Below, one piece after another: positions 35,606-44,815 of a DNA stretch of 64,000 nt. A program made the position numbers and the translations under genes. Source of the DNA: Terriglobia bacterium (lineage in GTDB: Bacteria; Acidobacteriota; Terriglobia; Bryobacterales; UBA6623); contig VXRL01000059.1 in NCBI GenBank assembly GCA_009838515.1, positions 1-64,000 on the forward strand. Reading direction: 5' to 3'. The stretch's first letter is position 1. Each line of letters starts with the position of its first letter. The notes beneath the pieces are model-generated. The model did not search any database and was not told where the DNA came from. It saw only the letters and a program-made list of their open reading frames with translations.

Positions 35606-36481
35606 TTAGCTGGCTAGCTCGCCCAGAGCCCCCGAGACCGCTGCCACGGTGGCTGGCGGGGCAGCCAGCAAGGGCAGCCGCGGGATGCCGCCGTAGCAGC
35701 TGCGCAAGTCCAAGGCGCACTTGAGAGCCGGTACCCCGTGCGCGTGCAGCAGCCTGTCGAGTTCGAGTGCCCGCGCGACTAGGTCGGCGGCCGCGTCGTG
35801 CTCGCGCGTGCGGATCGCCTCTTCGATCGACAGGGCGTAGAACGGCACGGCGGCGGCAACTGCAAGCACCGCTGCGCGGGCACCGTTCGAGAGGCCCTGC
35901 ACGATCGCTCCCAGATCGCGCACAAGGATCGAAAAGTCCGGACCGCACATGCTCGCCGCGGTCTCGATCTCCTCCGCGGTGCCGCCCTCTACCAGCGCTC
36001 CGACAATCGCCGGGTGCGCTGCTAGCGAAGCCAACCGTTGCGCCGCCACGCCAGCGGTGCCGCCCAGCCTTGCCTCGACCACCACGGGCAGGGCTGACTT
36101 GTCAGCGACGGCGCGAAAGAACAGTTCCGCAGCATCGGCTTGCGGCGCCATCGCGCTCACATCCGGGGCATCCAGCACGGCACATGCGCAACCTGCCGCC
36201 TCCGCCGCCGCGACGGCCTCGCGGGCTTGCGTGACGCCGTATCCGGAAATCGCGGCTAGCACCTGCACGTCCGCACCTGCGAGGGCAGCGACTCGCTGCC
36301 AGATATCCGCCCGTTCTGAAGCCGAGAGCAGCGATCCTTCTCCCCAGCGGTCGCAGGCTAGGAAACCCGACAGCTGGGTTCGGCGGAGCTGTGCGAGGTT
36401 GTGCTCGACCTTGGACCAATAGATGTTCCCTCGGTGGTCGAACGGAGTGACTAGCGGGGCGTAAATGCCGCGGAATCGCAT
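35606..36481 (-). CDS. DHDPS-fold protein lacking catalytic residues
   Basis: 291 aa with the DapA-family start (GIYAPLVTPFDHRGNIYWSKVEHNLAQL) and barrel periodicity. The family GTTGE loop is replaced by DRWGEG (44-49), the catalytic Tyr position (YN) reads VVVEA (about 133-137), and the Schiff-base GIK(D/E) reads GALVEGG (161-167), with no Lys. It therefore cannot work as a class I aldolase by the known mechanism. It may be a binding or regulatory protein, or use other chemistry. It lies next to the hicAB element and 4.6 kb from the intact homologue. Confidence 0.8.
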   Translation of the reverse strand: MRFRGIYAPLVTPFDHRGNIYWSKVEHNLAQLRRTQLSGFLACDRWGEGSLLSASERADIWQRVAALAGADVQVLAAISGYGVTQAREAVAAAEAAGCACAVLDAPDVSAMAPQADAAELFFRAVADKSALPVVVEARLGGTAGVAAQRLASLAAHPAIVGALVEGGTAEEIETAASMCGPDFSILVRDLGAIVQGLSNGARAAVLAVAAAVPFYALSIEEAIRTREHDAAADLVARALELDRLLHAHGVPALKCALDLRSCYGGIPRLPLLAAPPATVAAVSGALGELAS

Positions 36482-36683
36482 GCGCGCAAGGAATCTATTC
36501 TAGCGTCGGGCAATCGAGTGGCTGTTTGCATGCACGGCCTCCTACCGGCGCGGCGGCCCCGGCCTGCGGGCAGATCTCGTCGATTTCGCTCGCCGGGAGC
36601 ATGCCGCGGCGCCATAACGGCTAGGCGTGTGCTAGCCTTCATGCAGCAGGTGGCTTCTGTAGGCTGAGTGAGGAGGCGGTGTA

Positions 36684-37967
36684 ATGCGCGTTCCCAGATT
36701 GATCCCAGTGATAACCTTGGCTCTCGCTGCGGCCGTAGCGCTGTCCGGGCAGGCGCAGCGCGGCGGCAACACAGGTGGCGGCAACACAGGTGGCGGCAAC
36801 AGCGGCAACACCGCCGGTGGCCGCGGCGATACCGGGCAAACGCAGAACCAAGGTGGCTTGAACAACAACACCCGCCGGAACGATCCGTTCGGCGGGCAGC
36901 AGAATGATCCGTTCGGCGCGCAAGCGAGACCGTTGTATCTGAACGGGCGAGTCCTGACCAACGACGGATTGCCGCCCAGCGAGCCGGTGGTGGTGCAGCG
37001 GGTCTGCGTTGGTAACACTTTCCCCGAGGGCTATACCGACAGCAAGGGGAGATTCAGCTTCCGGGTGGGCGGCGATGCTACCTTGCTGACCAGAGATGCC
37101 AGCGTCTCAGGCGCGGGGATATCCCAGGGGTCGCTGATGAGCGGCGGGGCCTATACCGCCGTCGGCGTTCGCCAGGTTGGCATGGGGCGCTTCGATCTCA
37201 GCGCCTGCGTGTTGCGAGCGGAATTGTCCGGCTATCGCTCCGATGACTTGCAACTCGGAATGTACAGCGTCATGGAGAATAACGATGTCGGCACGATCGT
37301 GCTGCATCGGATCGAGGGCCTGCTCGGTGACGTGGTCAGTGCTCTGACTCTCAAGGCGCCGAAGGCCGCGCAAAAAGCCTACCAGAGCGGCCTGCGCGAG
37401 ATGCGCAAGAAGAAGCCGAACTACAAGAAGGCCATAACGCAATACACTAAGGCGGTTGGCCAATATGACGAATTCGCGGCCGCATGGGCAGCGATGGGCG
37501 ACGCCAAGCTGGCGTTGGAGGACGCAGCCGGGGCGAAGGAAGCGTATTCCAGGGCTGTCGACGCCGATCCCAAGTACCTAAAGCCGTACGAGCCGCTGAT
37601 CAAGATGGCGGTGGACCAGAGCGATTGGGCGGGCTTAGAGACATGGGGTAGTGCGTATCTCGACTTGAATCCGAACGCGGGCAACGTTCGCTTCCTCACG
37701 GCTGTGGCCGCCCTCAACGCCGGCAAGCCGGAGAAGGCCGAGGAAATGGTGCTGGCGATGCAGGCCAGCGAAGACTCCAAGAGGTATCCCCAGAGCTACC
37801 AGATCATGGGAATGATCCACGAGCAGCGCGCCGAGTTCGAGAAGGCGGCGGGCCAGTACCGCTCGTTTATCGGAGCCACGAACGAGCCGGAATCGCAAAA
37901 CGTGCAAAGCGTGATGCGCAAGCTGCACGAGTGGCAGATGCTGGGCGTGATCCAAGCTTCCGAATAG
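36684..37967 (+). CDS. Secreted TPR protein with carboxypeptidase-regulatory-like domain
   Basis: 427 aa with a signal peptide (MRVPRLIPVITLALAAAVALSGQAQ) and a Gly/Asn-rich low-complexity stretch (26-80) that includes NDPFGGQQNDPFGAQ. A carboxypeptidase-regulatory-like beta-sandwich follows (LYLNGRVLTNDGLPPSEPVVVQRVC, TDSKGRFSFRVGG, FDLSACVLRAELSGYRSDDLQLG). The C-terminal half is TPR (AAWAAMGDAKLALEDAAGAKEAYSRAVDADP). It probably works in the periplasm or on the surface, holding other proteins. Such fusions are frequent in Acidobacteria. Confidence 0.82.
   Translation: MRVPRLIPVITLALAAAVALSGQAQRGGNTGGGNTGGGNSGNTAGGRGDTGQTQNQGGLNNNTRRNDPFGGQQNDPFGAQARPLYLNGRVLTNDGLPPSEPVVVQRVCVGNTFPEGYTDSKGRFSFRVGGDATLLTRDASVSGAGISQGSLMSGGAYTAVGVRQVGMGRFDLSACVLRAELSGYRSDDLQLGMYSVMENNDVGTIVLHRIEGLLGDVVSALTLKAPKAAQKAYQSGLREMRKKKPNYKKAITQYTKAVGQYDEFAAAWAAMGDAKLALEDAAGAKEAYSRAVDADPKYLKPYEPLIKMAVDQSDWAGLETWGSAYLDLNPNAGNVRFLTAVAALNAGKPEKAEEMVLAMQASEDSKRYPQSYQIMGMIHEQRAEFEKAAGQYRSFIGATNEPESQNVQSVMRKLHEWQMLGVIQASE
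36762..36800 (+). repeat. 15-bp tandem repeat in the coding low-complexity region
   Basis: GGCGGCAACACAGGT occurs twice in tandem and partially a third time, encoding GGNTGGGNTGGGN. Copy number could vary by slippage. Confidence 0.7.
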
Positions 37968-38005
37968 CAGCATGCGCCGCTGCAGTACCGGCCTGTTCGG
38001 ACCTG

Positions 38006-39547
38006 TCAGGCGTCGGAGCGTACCCACCCGTGCGCGGCGTTGTCAGGTTCCAGCTTGCGGGCTAGGTAGCTGGCCTTCATCGTGCTGAGCGCGTCGGCGC
38101 GGATAGCCTGTCTGGCCAGCGTCGGGTCTACGCCGTAGATCCCGGCGGCATTGAGGCCGAAGATGCGCGCCTTGTCCTGCTCGGTGAGCTTGGCGTAGCC
38201 GAACTTCTCGCAGATCTCGTCGCTGATCTGGAACCGCTTGAACGCTTCGATGCACCACTGAGGCGAGCCCCACCAAATGCAGTCGGTGCCCCACAGCACC
38301 TTGTCGGCCCCGTAGTGCTTGATGTTCTTGCCCATCAGGTGCATGCACATCACCGGATGTGAGACCGCCAGCGTGGCGAAGGCGCTGCCGATCTCGCAGT
38401 AGACGTTGTCCAGGCCCGGATTGCGTCGCTTGATGTCCATCAAGATCTCGTGCCAGGCGAAGTCTCCCGTGCTCGGGTCGAAGAAGCCCGGTTCCGAGAA
38501 CGCCGGCTCCGTCGGGCCGTGCTTGAGGGCCGAGTGATAGATGACGAAGGTGAAGTCCGGGTTCTGTAGCGCCGCCCGCTCCACGTCCTTGGGATTGGCC
38601 AGGTGCCCGAAGCGGCGCGACTGCGACGCGAAGCCCTTGTGCACGCTCACCGTGGTCTGGCCGAGTTCCCGCGCCACCTCGTAGAAGTAGGCGGTGGCGT
38701 CGTCGTCTAACTGGAAGCCGCGGCCGGTCCGCGCCGGGTCGAAATGGCAGTACAGCTTCCACGATGCGCTGCCGTACTCCTGCACCTCGCGGGTCATCTG
38801 CTCCTTGAGGGCCACACGGTCCTGGCGGTTCGTGACGGGGTCCCAATAGTGGTTCGGAGCGCAGTTGCTCTGCGACAGCGCGCGCTGGCCGCCGGCGAGC
38901 TGGTTGATGTCCTCGCGGCGTCCTGCCATCAGCCAGCTTGGCAAGATGCCTCCGCCGCGCACTAGCAAAGGGTCGACGGGATTCCCGCTGGCGGCGTTCG
39001 CCTCCAGCGCCGCGCGTTCCTCGGAAGGGCTCTTCTCCCGGCCGGGCACGCCGGAGATGACCAGCATGTCAGTCTCCGAGTCCAGGAACATCTCCTTGAA
39101 GAAGGTGTTGAAACTGTAGGCCTCGGCATCGCCGGAGAGATCGAAGCCCATGCTGCGCATGAACTCCGACTGGCGGAAGTTCAGCGCAAAGCCGTTGGTG
39201 AAGTGCGCCTGCACGTCGAACACGAAGTACTCGCCGCGCGGCCATTTCTCCGCGTGCGCTGCCAACTCGAACATCTCCTCGGCGTCTACGTCCCAATACC
39301 GCTGGCCGAAGGCCTCGTTGGCCGCCCAGAAGGCGGTCGCAAGGCCCAGTGGGCTGCGCAGGAACGCACGCCGCTCCATGCCGGTGCGCTTGGCGTTGGC
39401 AGTGGCCAATTCGCCGAGGCGGTGCTCCCAGTGCGCTTGCGCCCGGTTCTGGGGTCTGGGCCAGATCTCCTCGTTGGAAACCACTTGGGTCGGGATCGGA
39501 GAATCCACGCCCTTGGCGCGGTCACGCTGCCACTTCGGCACCCACAT
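38006..39547 (-). CDS. Amidohydrolase family 2 protein
   Basis: 513 aa. A cytoplasmic-looking N-terminal stretch (1-56, including [20 protein letters not shown]) precedes a Tat-like motif ([25 protein letters not shown], about 58-82). The TIM barrel follows: [73 protein letters not shown] and [15 protein letters not shown]. The HxH, later His and Asp residues fit the metal site of the ACMSD-like group. An internal ATG at 39379 would give a plain Tat protein, but the upstream segment looks coding and retained. The substrate is unknown. Confidence 0.85.
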   Translation of the reverse strand: MWVPKWQRDRAKGVDSPIPTQVVSNEEIWPRPQNRAQAHWEHRLGELATANAKRTGMERRAFLRSPLGLATAFWAANEAFGQRYWDVDAEEMFELAAHAEKWPRGEYFVFDVQAHFTNGFALNFRQSEFMRSMGFDLSGDAEAYSFNTFFKEMFLDSETDMLVISGVPGREKSPSEERAALEANAASGNPVDPLLVRGGGILPSWLMAGRREDINQLAGGQRALSQSNCAPNHYWDPVTNRQDRVALKEQMTREVQEYGSASWKLYCHFDPARTGRGFQLDDDATAYFYEVARELGQTTVSVHKGFASQSRRFGHLANPKDVERAALQNPDFTFVIYHSALKHGPTEPAFSEPGFFDPSTGDFAWHEILMDIKRRNPGLDNVYCEIGSAFATLAVSHPVMCMHLMGKNIKHYGADKVLWGTDCIWWGSPQWCIEAFKRFQISDEICEKFGYAKLTEQDKARIFGLNAAGIYGVDPTLARQAIRADALSTMKASYLARKLEPDNAAHGWVRSDA

Positions 39548-39699
39548 GGGTCGAAGAACTGCCCGTCATCCTCCGCGCGGCCCGCGGATGGGGCGGCGCG
39601 CGCCGGGAGATCCCGGGTCCGGTGCAAGTATCATAGTATCTGCGGCTGGGCTTCGTTAACTTCAGCGACTGACCCCCCATATCCGCGCCGCACTTCCAT

Positions 39700-40686
39700 A
39701 TGCCTGCCACCATATCCGGCGTTGGATGCTATGTGCCGCCCAAGGTCCTCAGCAACAAGGATCTGGAGAAAATCGTCGACACCTCCGAAGATTGGATCCG
39801 CACTCGCACCGGGATCGATGAACGCCACATTGCCGAAGCCGGCGTGGCTACGTCGGACTTGGCCACAAACGCGGCCTTGGAGGTGCTCGCCAAGACCGGC
39901 GTGGGGGCGGCGGATATCGACGCCATCATCGTTTGTACGGTCACGCCTGACATGCTCTTCCCGGCGACAGCCTGCTTGGTGCAGGATCGCATCGGAGCCA
40001 AGGGTGCCTGGGGCTTCGACTTGGTGGCGGCGTGCTCGGGTCTGTTGTACGGTCTTTCGACCGCTGCGCAGCTTGTGGCGTCCGGCAGCCACGGGCGAGT
40101 GCTGGTCATCGGAGCGGACACGATGTCGCGCATCATCGATTACGAGGACCGCGCGACCTGCGTGTTGTTCGGCGACGGAGCCGGCGCCTTTCTGGTCGAG
40201 CCTACCCGTGATGGAGAGGGCGGCCTGATTGACTTCATTAACGAGGTTGACGGCTCCGGGGGCAAGTACTTGAGCATGCCCGCCGGTGGCAGCGCTCAGC
40301 CTGCGACGCACGAAACGGTCGATGCCCGGCTGCACTTCGTGCATCAAGACGGCCGCCAGGTCTACCGCTACGCGGTGGGCAAGATGTACGAACTGTGCGT
40401 CAACGTGCTCGAGCGCAACGGATATACAGCAGAAGACGTGGATTTGATGATCCCGCACCAAGCCAATCGGCGCATCATTACGTCGGTCGCCCAGCGCATG
40501 GGCTTGCCCCTAGAGCGAACGCTGATCAACATCGATCGCTACGGCAACACGACCGGCGGGACGATTCCGCTGGCGACGCGCGACGCGATTGACGCGGGCA
40601 AGCTCAAGAAGGGCGATCTAGTCCTTATGGCGGCTGTCGGGGCGGGCTTCACGGCGGGTGTCTCGCTGTGGCGCTGGACGTATTAG
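39700..40686 (+). CDS. fabH: 3-oxoacyl-ACP synthase III (FabH)
   Basis: 328 aa, normal for FabH. The catalytic Cys is in DLVAACSGLLYGL, His in MIPHQANRRI and Asn in IDRYGNTTGGTIPL. The start ISGVGCYVPPKVLSNKDLEKIVDTSEDWIRTRTGI is standard. It condenses acetyl-CoA or a short acyl-CoA with malonyl-ACP to start type II fatty acid synthesis in the cytoplasm. It heads the housekeeping run extending to prfB. Confidence 0.97.
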   Translation: MPATISGVGCYVPPKVLSNKDLEKIVDTSEDWIRTRTGIDERHIAEAGVATSDLATNAALEVLAKTGVGAADIDAIIVCTVTPDMLFPATACLVQDRIGAKGAWGFDLVAACSGLLYGLSTAAQLVASGSHGRVLVIGADTMSRIIDYEDRATCVLFGDGAGAFLVEPTRDGEGGLIDFINEVDGSGGKYLSMPAGGSAQPATHETVDARLHFVHQDGRQVYRYAVGKMYELCVNVLERNGYTAEDVDLMIPHQANRRIITSVAQRMGLPLERTLINIDRYGNTTGGTIPLATRDAIDAGKLKKGDLVLMAAVGAGFTAGVSLWRWTY

Positions 40687-40747
40687 CGCTCTGCATAGCG
40701 GCGAGCGTAGCGGCCGGGCCTGGTTGGATGTGCCATGCTGAGGTACC

Positions 40748-40915
40748 GTGCTTGACCTGCTGATCCTTGCCGGATTCATGGTGCTGATTCTCGGTAGCGG
40801 CGTGTTTGCAACCAACATCTACTGCCAGATCGCCTACAACCGCTGCCCCACCTGCGGCGCCCTGAACGCCAAGCGGCGCAGCGTGTGCCGCAAGTGCTCT
40901 GCCCCAATCGCCTGA
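40748..40915 (+). CDS. 55-aa membrane zinc-ribbon protein
   Basis: A GTG-initiated frame of 55 codons, missed by length cut-offs. One membrane segment (LLILAGFMVLILGSGVFATNIYC) is followed by a treble-clef-like zinc ribbon with CPTCG and CRKC pairs 13 residues apart. It sits between fabH and the Rrf2 regulator on the same strand and fills the gap neatly. The function is unknown. Amino-acid composition and the four regularly spaced cysteines support a real gene. Confidence 0.65.
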   Translation: MLDLLILAGFMVLILGSGVFATNIYCQIAYNRCPTCGALNAKRRSVCRKCSAPIA

Positions 40916-40972
40916 TGCGGGTCTCGGATCGGGCCTTTGCCCGAATCCCTAGTAAAATAGTAGAGATTCGGA

Positions 40973-41404
40973 ATGGACGTTTCCGTGAAAGGTGAATATG
41001 CCCTCCGAGCGGTGTTCGAACTGTCCCGCCACGGCCGGCCCGAACCGGTCAAGATCGCTAAGATCGCGGAGCGGCAGAAGATCCCGCAGAAGTTCTTGGA
41101 AATGATCCTCGCCCAGCTCAAGCAGGGCGGTTACCTCGGATCGCGTCGCGGCGTTGATGGGGGCTACTTCTTGGCCCGGCCTCCGGATCAGATCACCGTG
41201 GGCGACATCCTGCGCCAGATCGACGGCCCGTTCCAGCCTGCCAAGCGCCCGTTCGCGGACGAACCGACGGACTCGCCGTTTCCGGAGATGTGGGATCGGG
41301 TCGAGCGTGCGCTGTCGTGCGTGATCGACCGAACGACGTTCGCCGACTTGGTAGAGCGCTGGCGGCAACGGCGAGTCAAGGGCATTCCCAACTGGCAGAT
41401 CTAG
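40973..41404 (+). CDS. Rrf2-family transcriptional regulator (CymR-like)
   Basis: 143 aa. The winged helix reads VKGEYALRAVFELSRHG, KIAKIAERQKIPQKFLEMILAQLKQGGYLGSRRGVDGGYFLARPPDQITVGDILRQIDG. The three cysteines that ligate the Fe-S cluster in IscR are absent; the only Cys is near the end. That fits CymR, the cysteine-metabolism repressor. The cysK gene starts 2 bp after its stop, strengthening this reading. An AT-rich TAAAAT box lies 15 bp upstream of the ATG. Confidence 0.88.
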   Translation: MDVSVKGEYALRAVFELSRHGRPEPVKIAKIAERQKIPQKFLEMILAQLKQGGYLGSRRGVDGGYFLARPPDQITVGDILRQIDGPFQPAKRPFADEPTDSPFPEMWDRVERALSCVIDRTTFADLVERWRQRRVKGIPNWQI

Positions 41405-41406
41405 CC

Positions 41407-42363
41407 ATGGCTCGTATTTTCGCTGACAACTCCCTGGCCATCGGCGGCACTCCGCTGGTCCGATTGCGACGCGTTGCAGGTGAGGCCAAGGCCACCGTGT
41501 TGGCCAAGGTGGAAGGCCGCAACCCCGCCTACTCGGTCAAGTGCCGCATCGGGGCCTCCATGATCTGGGACGCAGAGCGGAGCGGCGCGCTCAAGCCGGG
41601 GATGGAACTGGTCGAGGCCACCAGCGGCAATACGGGCATCGCCCTAGCGTTCGTGGCGGCCGCGCGCGGCTACAAGCTGATGATCGCCATGCCGTCCAAC
41701 TACAGCGCCGAGAGGCGTCGCGTGCTCAAGCTGCTCGGCGCCGATCTGGAGCTGACGCCGGAGGAAGACGGCATGTATGGAGCGGTCGAGCACGCACGCG
41801 CGCTGGTGCGCGACAACCCCGGCCGCTACCTGATGCTGCAGCAGTTCGAGAATCCGGCCAATCCGCGCATCCACTACGAGACGACCGGCCCCGAGATTTG
41901 GGACGACACCGACGGCGAAGTGGACGTGCTCGTGTCCGGGGTAGGCACTGGCGGCACCATTAGCGGGATCTCGCGCTACTTCAAGCAGAAGCGGAACCGT
42001 CCGATCCTCAGCGTGGGCGTGGAGCCCGAATGCAGCCAGGTCATCCGACAGCATCTCTCCGGCGAGTCTCTTGATCCGGGCATCACCGCGATCCAGGGGA
42101 TCGGTGCCGGGTTCATACCGAAGACCCTAGATCTAGACCTGCTGGATCGTATCGAGGCAGTCTCCGACGACGAGGCAGTCGAGTATGCCCAGCGCCTCGC
42201 CCGCGAGGAGGGCCTGCTCAGTGGAATCTCGTGCGGGGCGGCGGTGGCTGTAGCGTGTCGCTTGGCGAACCAGCCGGAATTCGAAGGCAAGACGATCGTG
42301 ACGATTCTGCCCGATGCCGGCGAGCGCTATCTCACCAGCGCTCTCTTCAGCGGAATTTCGTGA
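41407..42363 (+). CDS. cysK: Cysteine synthase A (O-acetylserine sulfhydrylase)
   Basis: 318 aa from the ATG at 41407. The PLP lysine is in NPAYSVKCRIGASMIWDAE, the same SVKCRIG form as enterobacterial CysK. The substrate loop is EATSGNTGIAL, the phosphate-binding loop GVGTGGTISGISRYFK and the C-terminal PLP serine region GISCGAA. It makes L-cysteine from O-acetylserine and sulfide. It is adjacent to and probably co-transcribed with the Rrf2 gene. Confidence 0.95.
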   Translation: MARIFADNSLAIGGTPLVRLRRVAGEAKATVLAKVEGRNPAYSVKCRIGASMIWDAERSGALKPGMELVEATSGNTGIALAFVAAARGYKLMIAMPSNYSAERRRVLKLLGADLELTPEEDGMYGAVEHARALVRDNPGRYLMLQQFENPANPRIHYETTGPEIWDDTDGEVDVLVSGVGTGGTISGISRYFKQKRNRPILSVGVEPECSQVIRQHLSGESLDPGITAIQGIGAGFIPKTLDLDLLDRIEAVSDDEAVEYAQRLAREEGLLSGISCGAAVAVACRLANQPEFEGKTIVTILPDAGERYLTSALFSGIS

Positions 42364-42370
42364 CCTTGCG

Positions 42371-43276
42371 GTGGACCTGATCCAGATCGAGGCGGAGCCG
42401 GGTCGCGACAGCGCCGGACGCCTGCCGCCTTGGCTGCGCAAGCCCGCGACGGACTTCGGTGCCGTCCATGATCTGAAGGTCGAACTTCGGCGGCGCGGAC
42501 TGCACACGGTTTGCGAATCCGCACGCTGCCCCAACATGCACGAGTGCTTTTCGCGCGGGACAGCGACTTTCATGATCTTGGGCAACACCTGCACTCGCAC
42601 ATGCGGATTCTGCGCGGTTCCGCAGGGTATGCCCGGAGCGCTGGATCCGCGAGAACCCGAGCAGGTGGCCTCCATGGCGCGCGCCATGGATCTGCGACAG
42701 GTCGTGATTACGAGCGTGAATCGCGACGACCTGGCCGATGGCGGTTCGGCCCATTTCTCCGCTACCGTGCGAGCGGTCAAGCGCGCTCTGCCCGAAGTAC
42801 GCGTCGAAGTGCTCGTGCCGGACTTTCTCGGCGATCTCGACGCTGTCGCCAGGGTCTTGGAATCCGGTTGCGACGTGTTCAACCACAACATGGAGACGGT
42901 GGCCCGCCTCTACCGGCGCGTCAGGCCGCAGGCCGATTACGCCCGCTCGTTGGAGGTGCTGCGGTTCGCCCGCTCGCTCGCGCCGGAAGTCCTGACAAAG
43001 TCGGGTCTGATGGTTGGTCTCGGAGAGGCTGAGGCCGAGGTCAGGGGCTTGCTCGGGGATTTGCGTTCGGCGGGCGCTGACGTGGCCACCATCGGGCAGT
43101 ATCTGCAGCCCAAACGGAGGAGGCTGCCGGTTGTTGAGTACGTTCGTCCCGAGGTGTTTGACCGCTATCGGGACTTTGGCATGTCCATTGGGTTCCGCGC
43201 GGTGTTCAGCGGGCCGTTCGTTCGCAGTTCGTACATGGCCGAAGCGGTACACGCAGAGGTCGCTGCGGGGCAATGA
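42371..43276 (+). CDS. lipA: Lipoyl synthase
   Basis: 301 aa from a GTG at 42371; the frame is open to an ATG at 42314 inside cysK, which would add 19 residues. The auxiliary cluster motif is CESARCPNMHEC, the radical-SAM motif CTRTCGFC, and the C-terminal RSSY serine ligand is present. Other motifs: VITSVNRDDLADGG, FNHNMETV, TKSGLMVGLGE, GQYLQP. It inserts two sulfurs into octanoyl groups on lipoyl domains. Its stop overlaps the lnt start (ATGA). Confidence 0.96.
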   Translation: MDLIQIEAEPGRDSAGRLPPWLRKPATDFGAVHDLKVELRRRGLHTVCESARCPNMHECFSRGTATFMILGNTCTRTCGFCAVPQGMPGALDPREPEQVASMARAMDLRQVVITSVNRDDLADGGSAHFSATVRAVKRALPEVRVEVLVPDFLGDLDAVARVLESGCDVFNHNMETVARLYRRVRPQADYARSLEVLRFARSLAPEVLTKSGLMVGLGEAEAEVRGLLGDLRSAGADVATIGQYLQPKRRRLPVVEYVRPEVFDRYRDFGMSIGFRAVFSGPFVRSSYMAEAVHAEVAAGQ

Positions 43277-44793
43277 GCCGATTCGCGCCACCCTCCCGCA
43301 GATTTGCAATCGCACTGGCCGCAGCAGCGCTTAGCGGCCTGCTGCAGGTACTGGTATTCCCACGCTTTTCGTGGCACTGGCTCGCCCCGGTGTGCTTGGT
43401 GCCGTTGCTGGTTGCGCTGAAAGGCCTTGCTTGGCCGGAGAGGCTTGTCGTCGGCTGGCTCTCCGGAGCCGTCTTCTGGGCCGGCGTCGGCTACTGGATC
43501 TATGCGGTGATGCGGGACTATGCTGGCATCACACCGTTCGTCGCCGGACTGCTGTACATCGCGTTCTTTCTCGTCATGGCGATCCAACCGGGGGCGTTCG
43601 GTGTGCTGGCGGGCCCGTTTCTGGGTTCGCCTTGGGCCGTGCTTGCCGTGGCCGCGCTGTGGGTTGCGCTCGAGGGTTCCTACCAGCACTTTTTCTTCAC
43701 TTGGCTGCAGCTGGGGAACGCCGCGGTCGACTTTCCGCTGCCTCACCCGCTGCGCCTCGCGCCCTGGACGGGCATCTACGGTCCGTCGCTGGTATTTGCC
43801 GCCGCGAACGCGGCGGTTGCGGTTGCGGTCTTGCAGCGTTCGGCGCGGCCGCTGTTGGGCCTCCTGCCACTGGCCGGGCTCGTCCTGCTGCCGGCTCTGC
43901 CAGCACCGGGTCCGCAGCGGGACGTCGCGCGTCTTGTCCAGCCGAACGTCCATCCCGATCTGATCAAGGCCGGCTGGCTGGCCGAGAACGGCACGGCGCA
44001 CTTGGCCAAGATGCTCGAGATGTCCAAGGCCTCCTCGGCGGGAGCACCGCCCACGCTGCTGGTGTGGCCCGAGTACCCGGTATCGGCGTACTACTTTGAC
44101 GATCGGGCCTCGAGGGCGTTTCTCGAGCGAGTGGCTCGCGAGTCCGGCGCGGCGTTCATCTTCAACACCATCTCGTTTGAGGACGGCGACCGCGCACGAC
44201 CGCAGAACTCTAGCGTCACGCTGGATCGCAATGGCGAACGGTTGTCGTCTTACTCCAAGATCCACTTGGTCCCGTTCGGAGAATTCGTGCCCTGGCCGTT
44301 CCACTTGTTCGTCGAGAAGATCACGATGGAGGCGGGCATGTTCCGTCCGGGCAACCAGATCTCGGTCGCGACCGTGGGCACTCACGGAATCGGCACGTTC
44401 ATCTGCTACGAATCGGTCTTCGCCAACTCGATTCGCAAATTCACCCGCAACGGAGCCGAGCTTCTGGTGAACATCTCGAACGACAGCTGGTATGCTCGCA
44501 GCGCCGCTCGGGACCAGCACCTGCTGGTGGCGCGCATGCGGGCGGTCGAAAACGGGCGCTGGATCCTGCGCGCCACCAACGATGGGATTACCACCGCGAT
44601 TGATCCTGCCGGCAGGGTCGTTGCGGCCCTGCCTTCTTACGTGCAGGACACGCTAGATGTAGGCTTTGACTACCGGTCGGAGTTGACCGGCTTCGTGCGG
44701 CACGGCGAGTGGCTGTGGTGGATCTGCCTGCTGGGCACAGCTGTCAAGCTCGCGCGCGACTACGCCACGGCCCGTCGCAACCGTCTGCGATAA
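43273..44793 (+). CDS. lnt: Apolipoprotein N-acyltransferase
   Basis: 506 aa with about six N-terminal membrane segments and a periplasmic nitrilase domain. The triad is visible as Glu in LVWPEYPVSAYYFDD, Lys in YSKIHLVPFGEFVPWP and Cys in TFICYESVF. The last membrane helix is LWWICLLGTAVKLA. It adds the third acyl chain to lipoproteins. Length and layout are normal. It is coupled to lipA; prfB follows 22 bp later. Confidence 0.95.
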   Translation: MSRFAPPSRRFAIALAAAALSGLLQVLVFPRFSWHWLAPVCLVPLLVALKGLAWPERLVVGWLSGAVFWAGVGYWIYAVMRDYAGITPFVAGLLYIAFFLVMAIQPGAFGVLAGPFLGSPWAVLAVAALWVALEGSYQHFFFTWLQLGNAAVDFPLPHPLRLAPWTGIYGPSLVFAAANAAVAVAVLQRSARPLLGLLPLAGLVLLPALPAPGPQRDVARLVQPNVHPDLIKAGWLAENGTAHLAKMLEMSKASSAGAPPTLLVWPEYPVSAYYFDDRASRAFLERVARESGAAFIFNTISFEDGDRARPQNSSVTLDRNGERLSSYSKIHLVPFGEFVPWPFHLFVEKITMEAGMFRPGNQISVATVGTHGIGTFICYESVFANSIRKFTRNGAELLVNISNDSWYARSAARDQHLLVARMRAVENGRWILRATNDGITTAIDPAGRVVAALPSYVQDTLDVGFDYRSELTGFVRHGEWLWWICLLGTAVKLARDYATARRNRLR

Positions 44794-44815
44794 TGGGGGA
44801 TATCCCTCCGGAACC

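Noticed and set aside
36762..36800. Possible CRISPR-like or regulatory repeat
   Set aside because: It is a 15-bp in-frame coding repeat in a Gly/Asn-rich region; no spacers.
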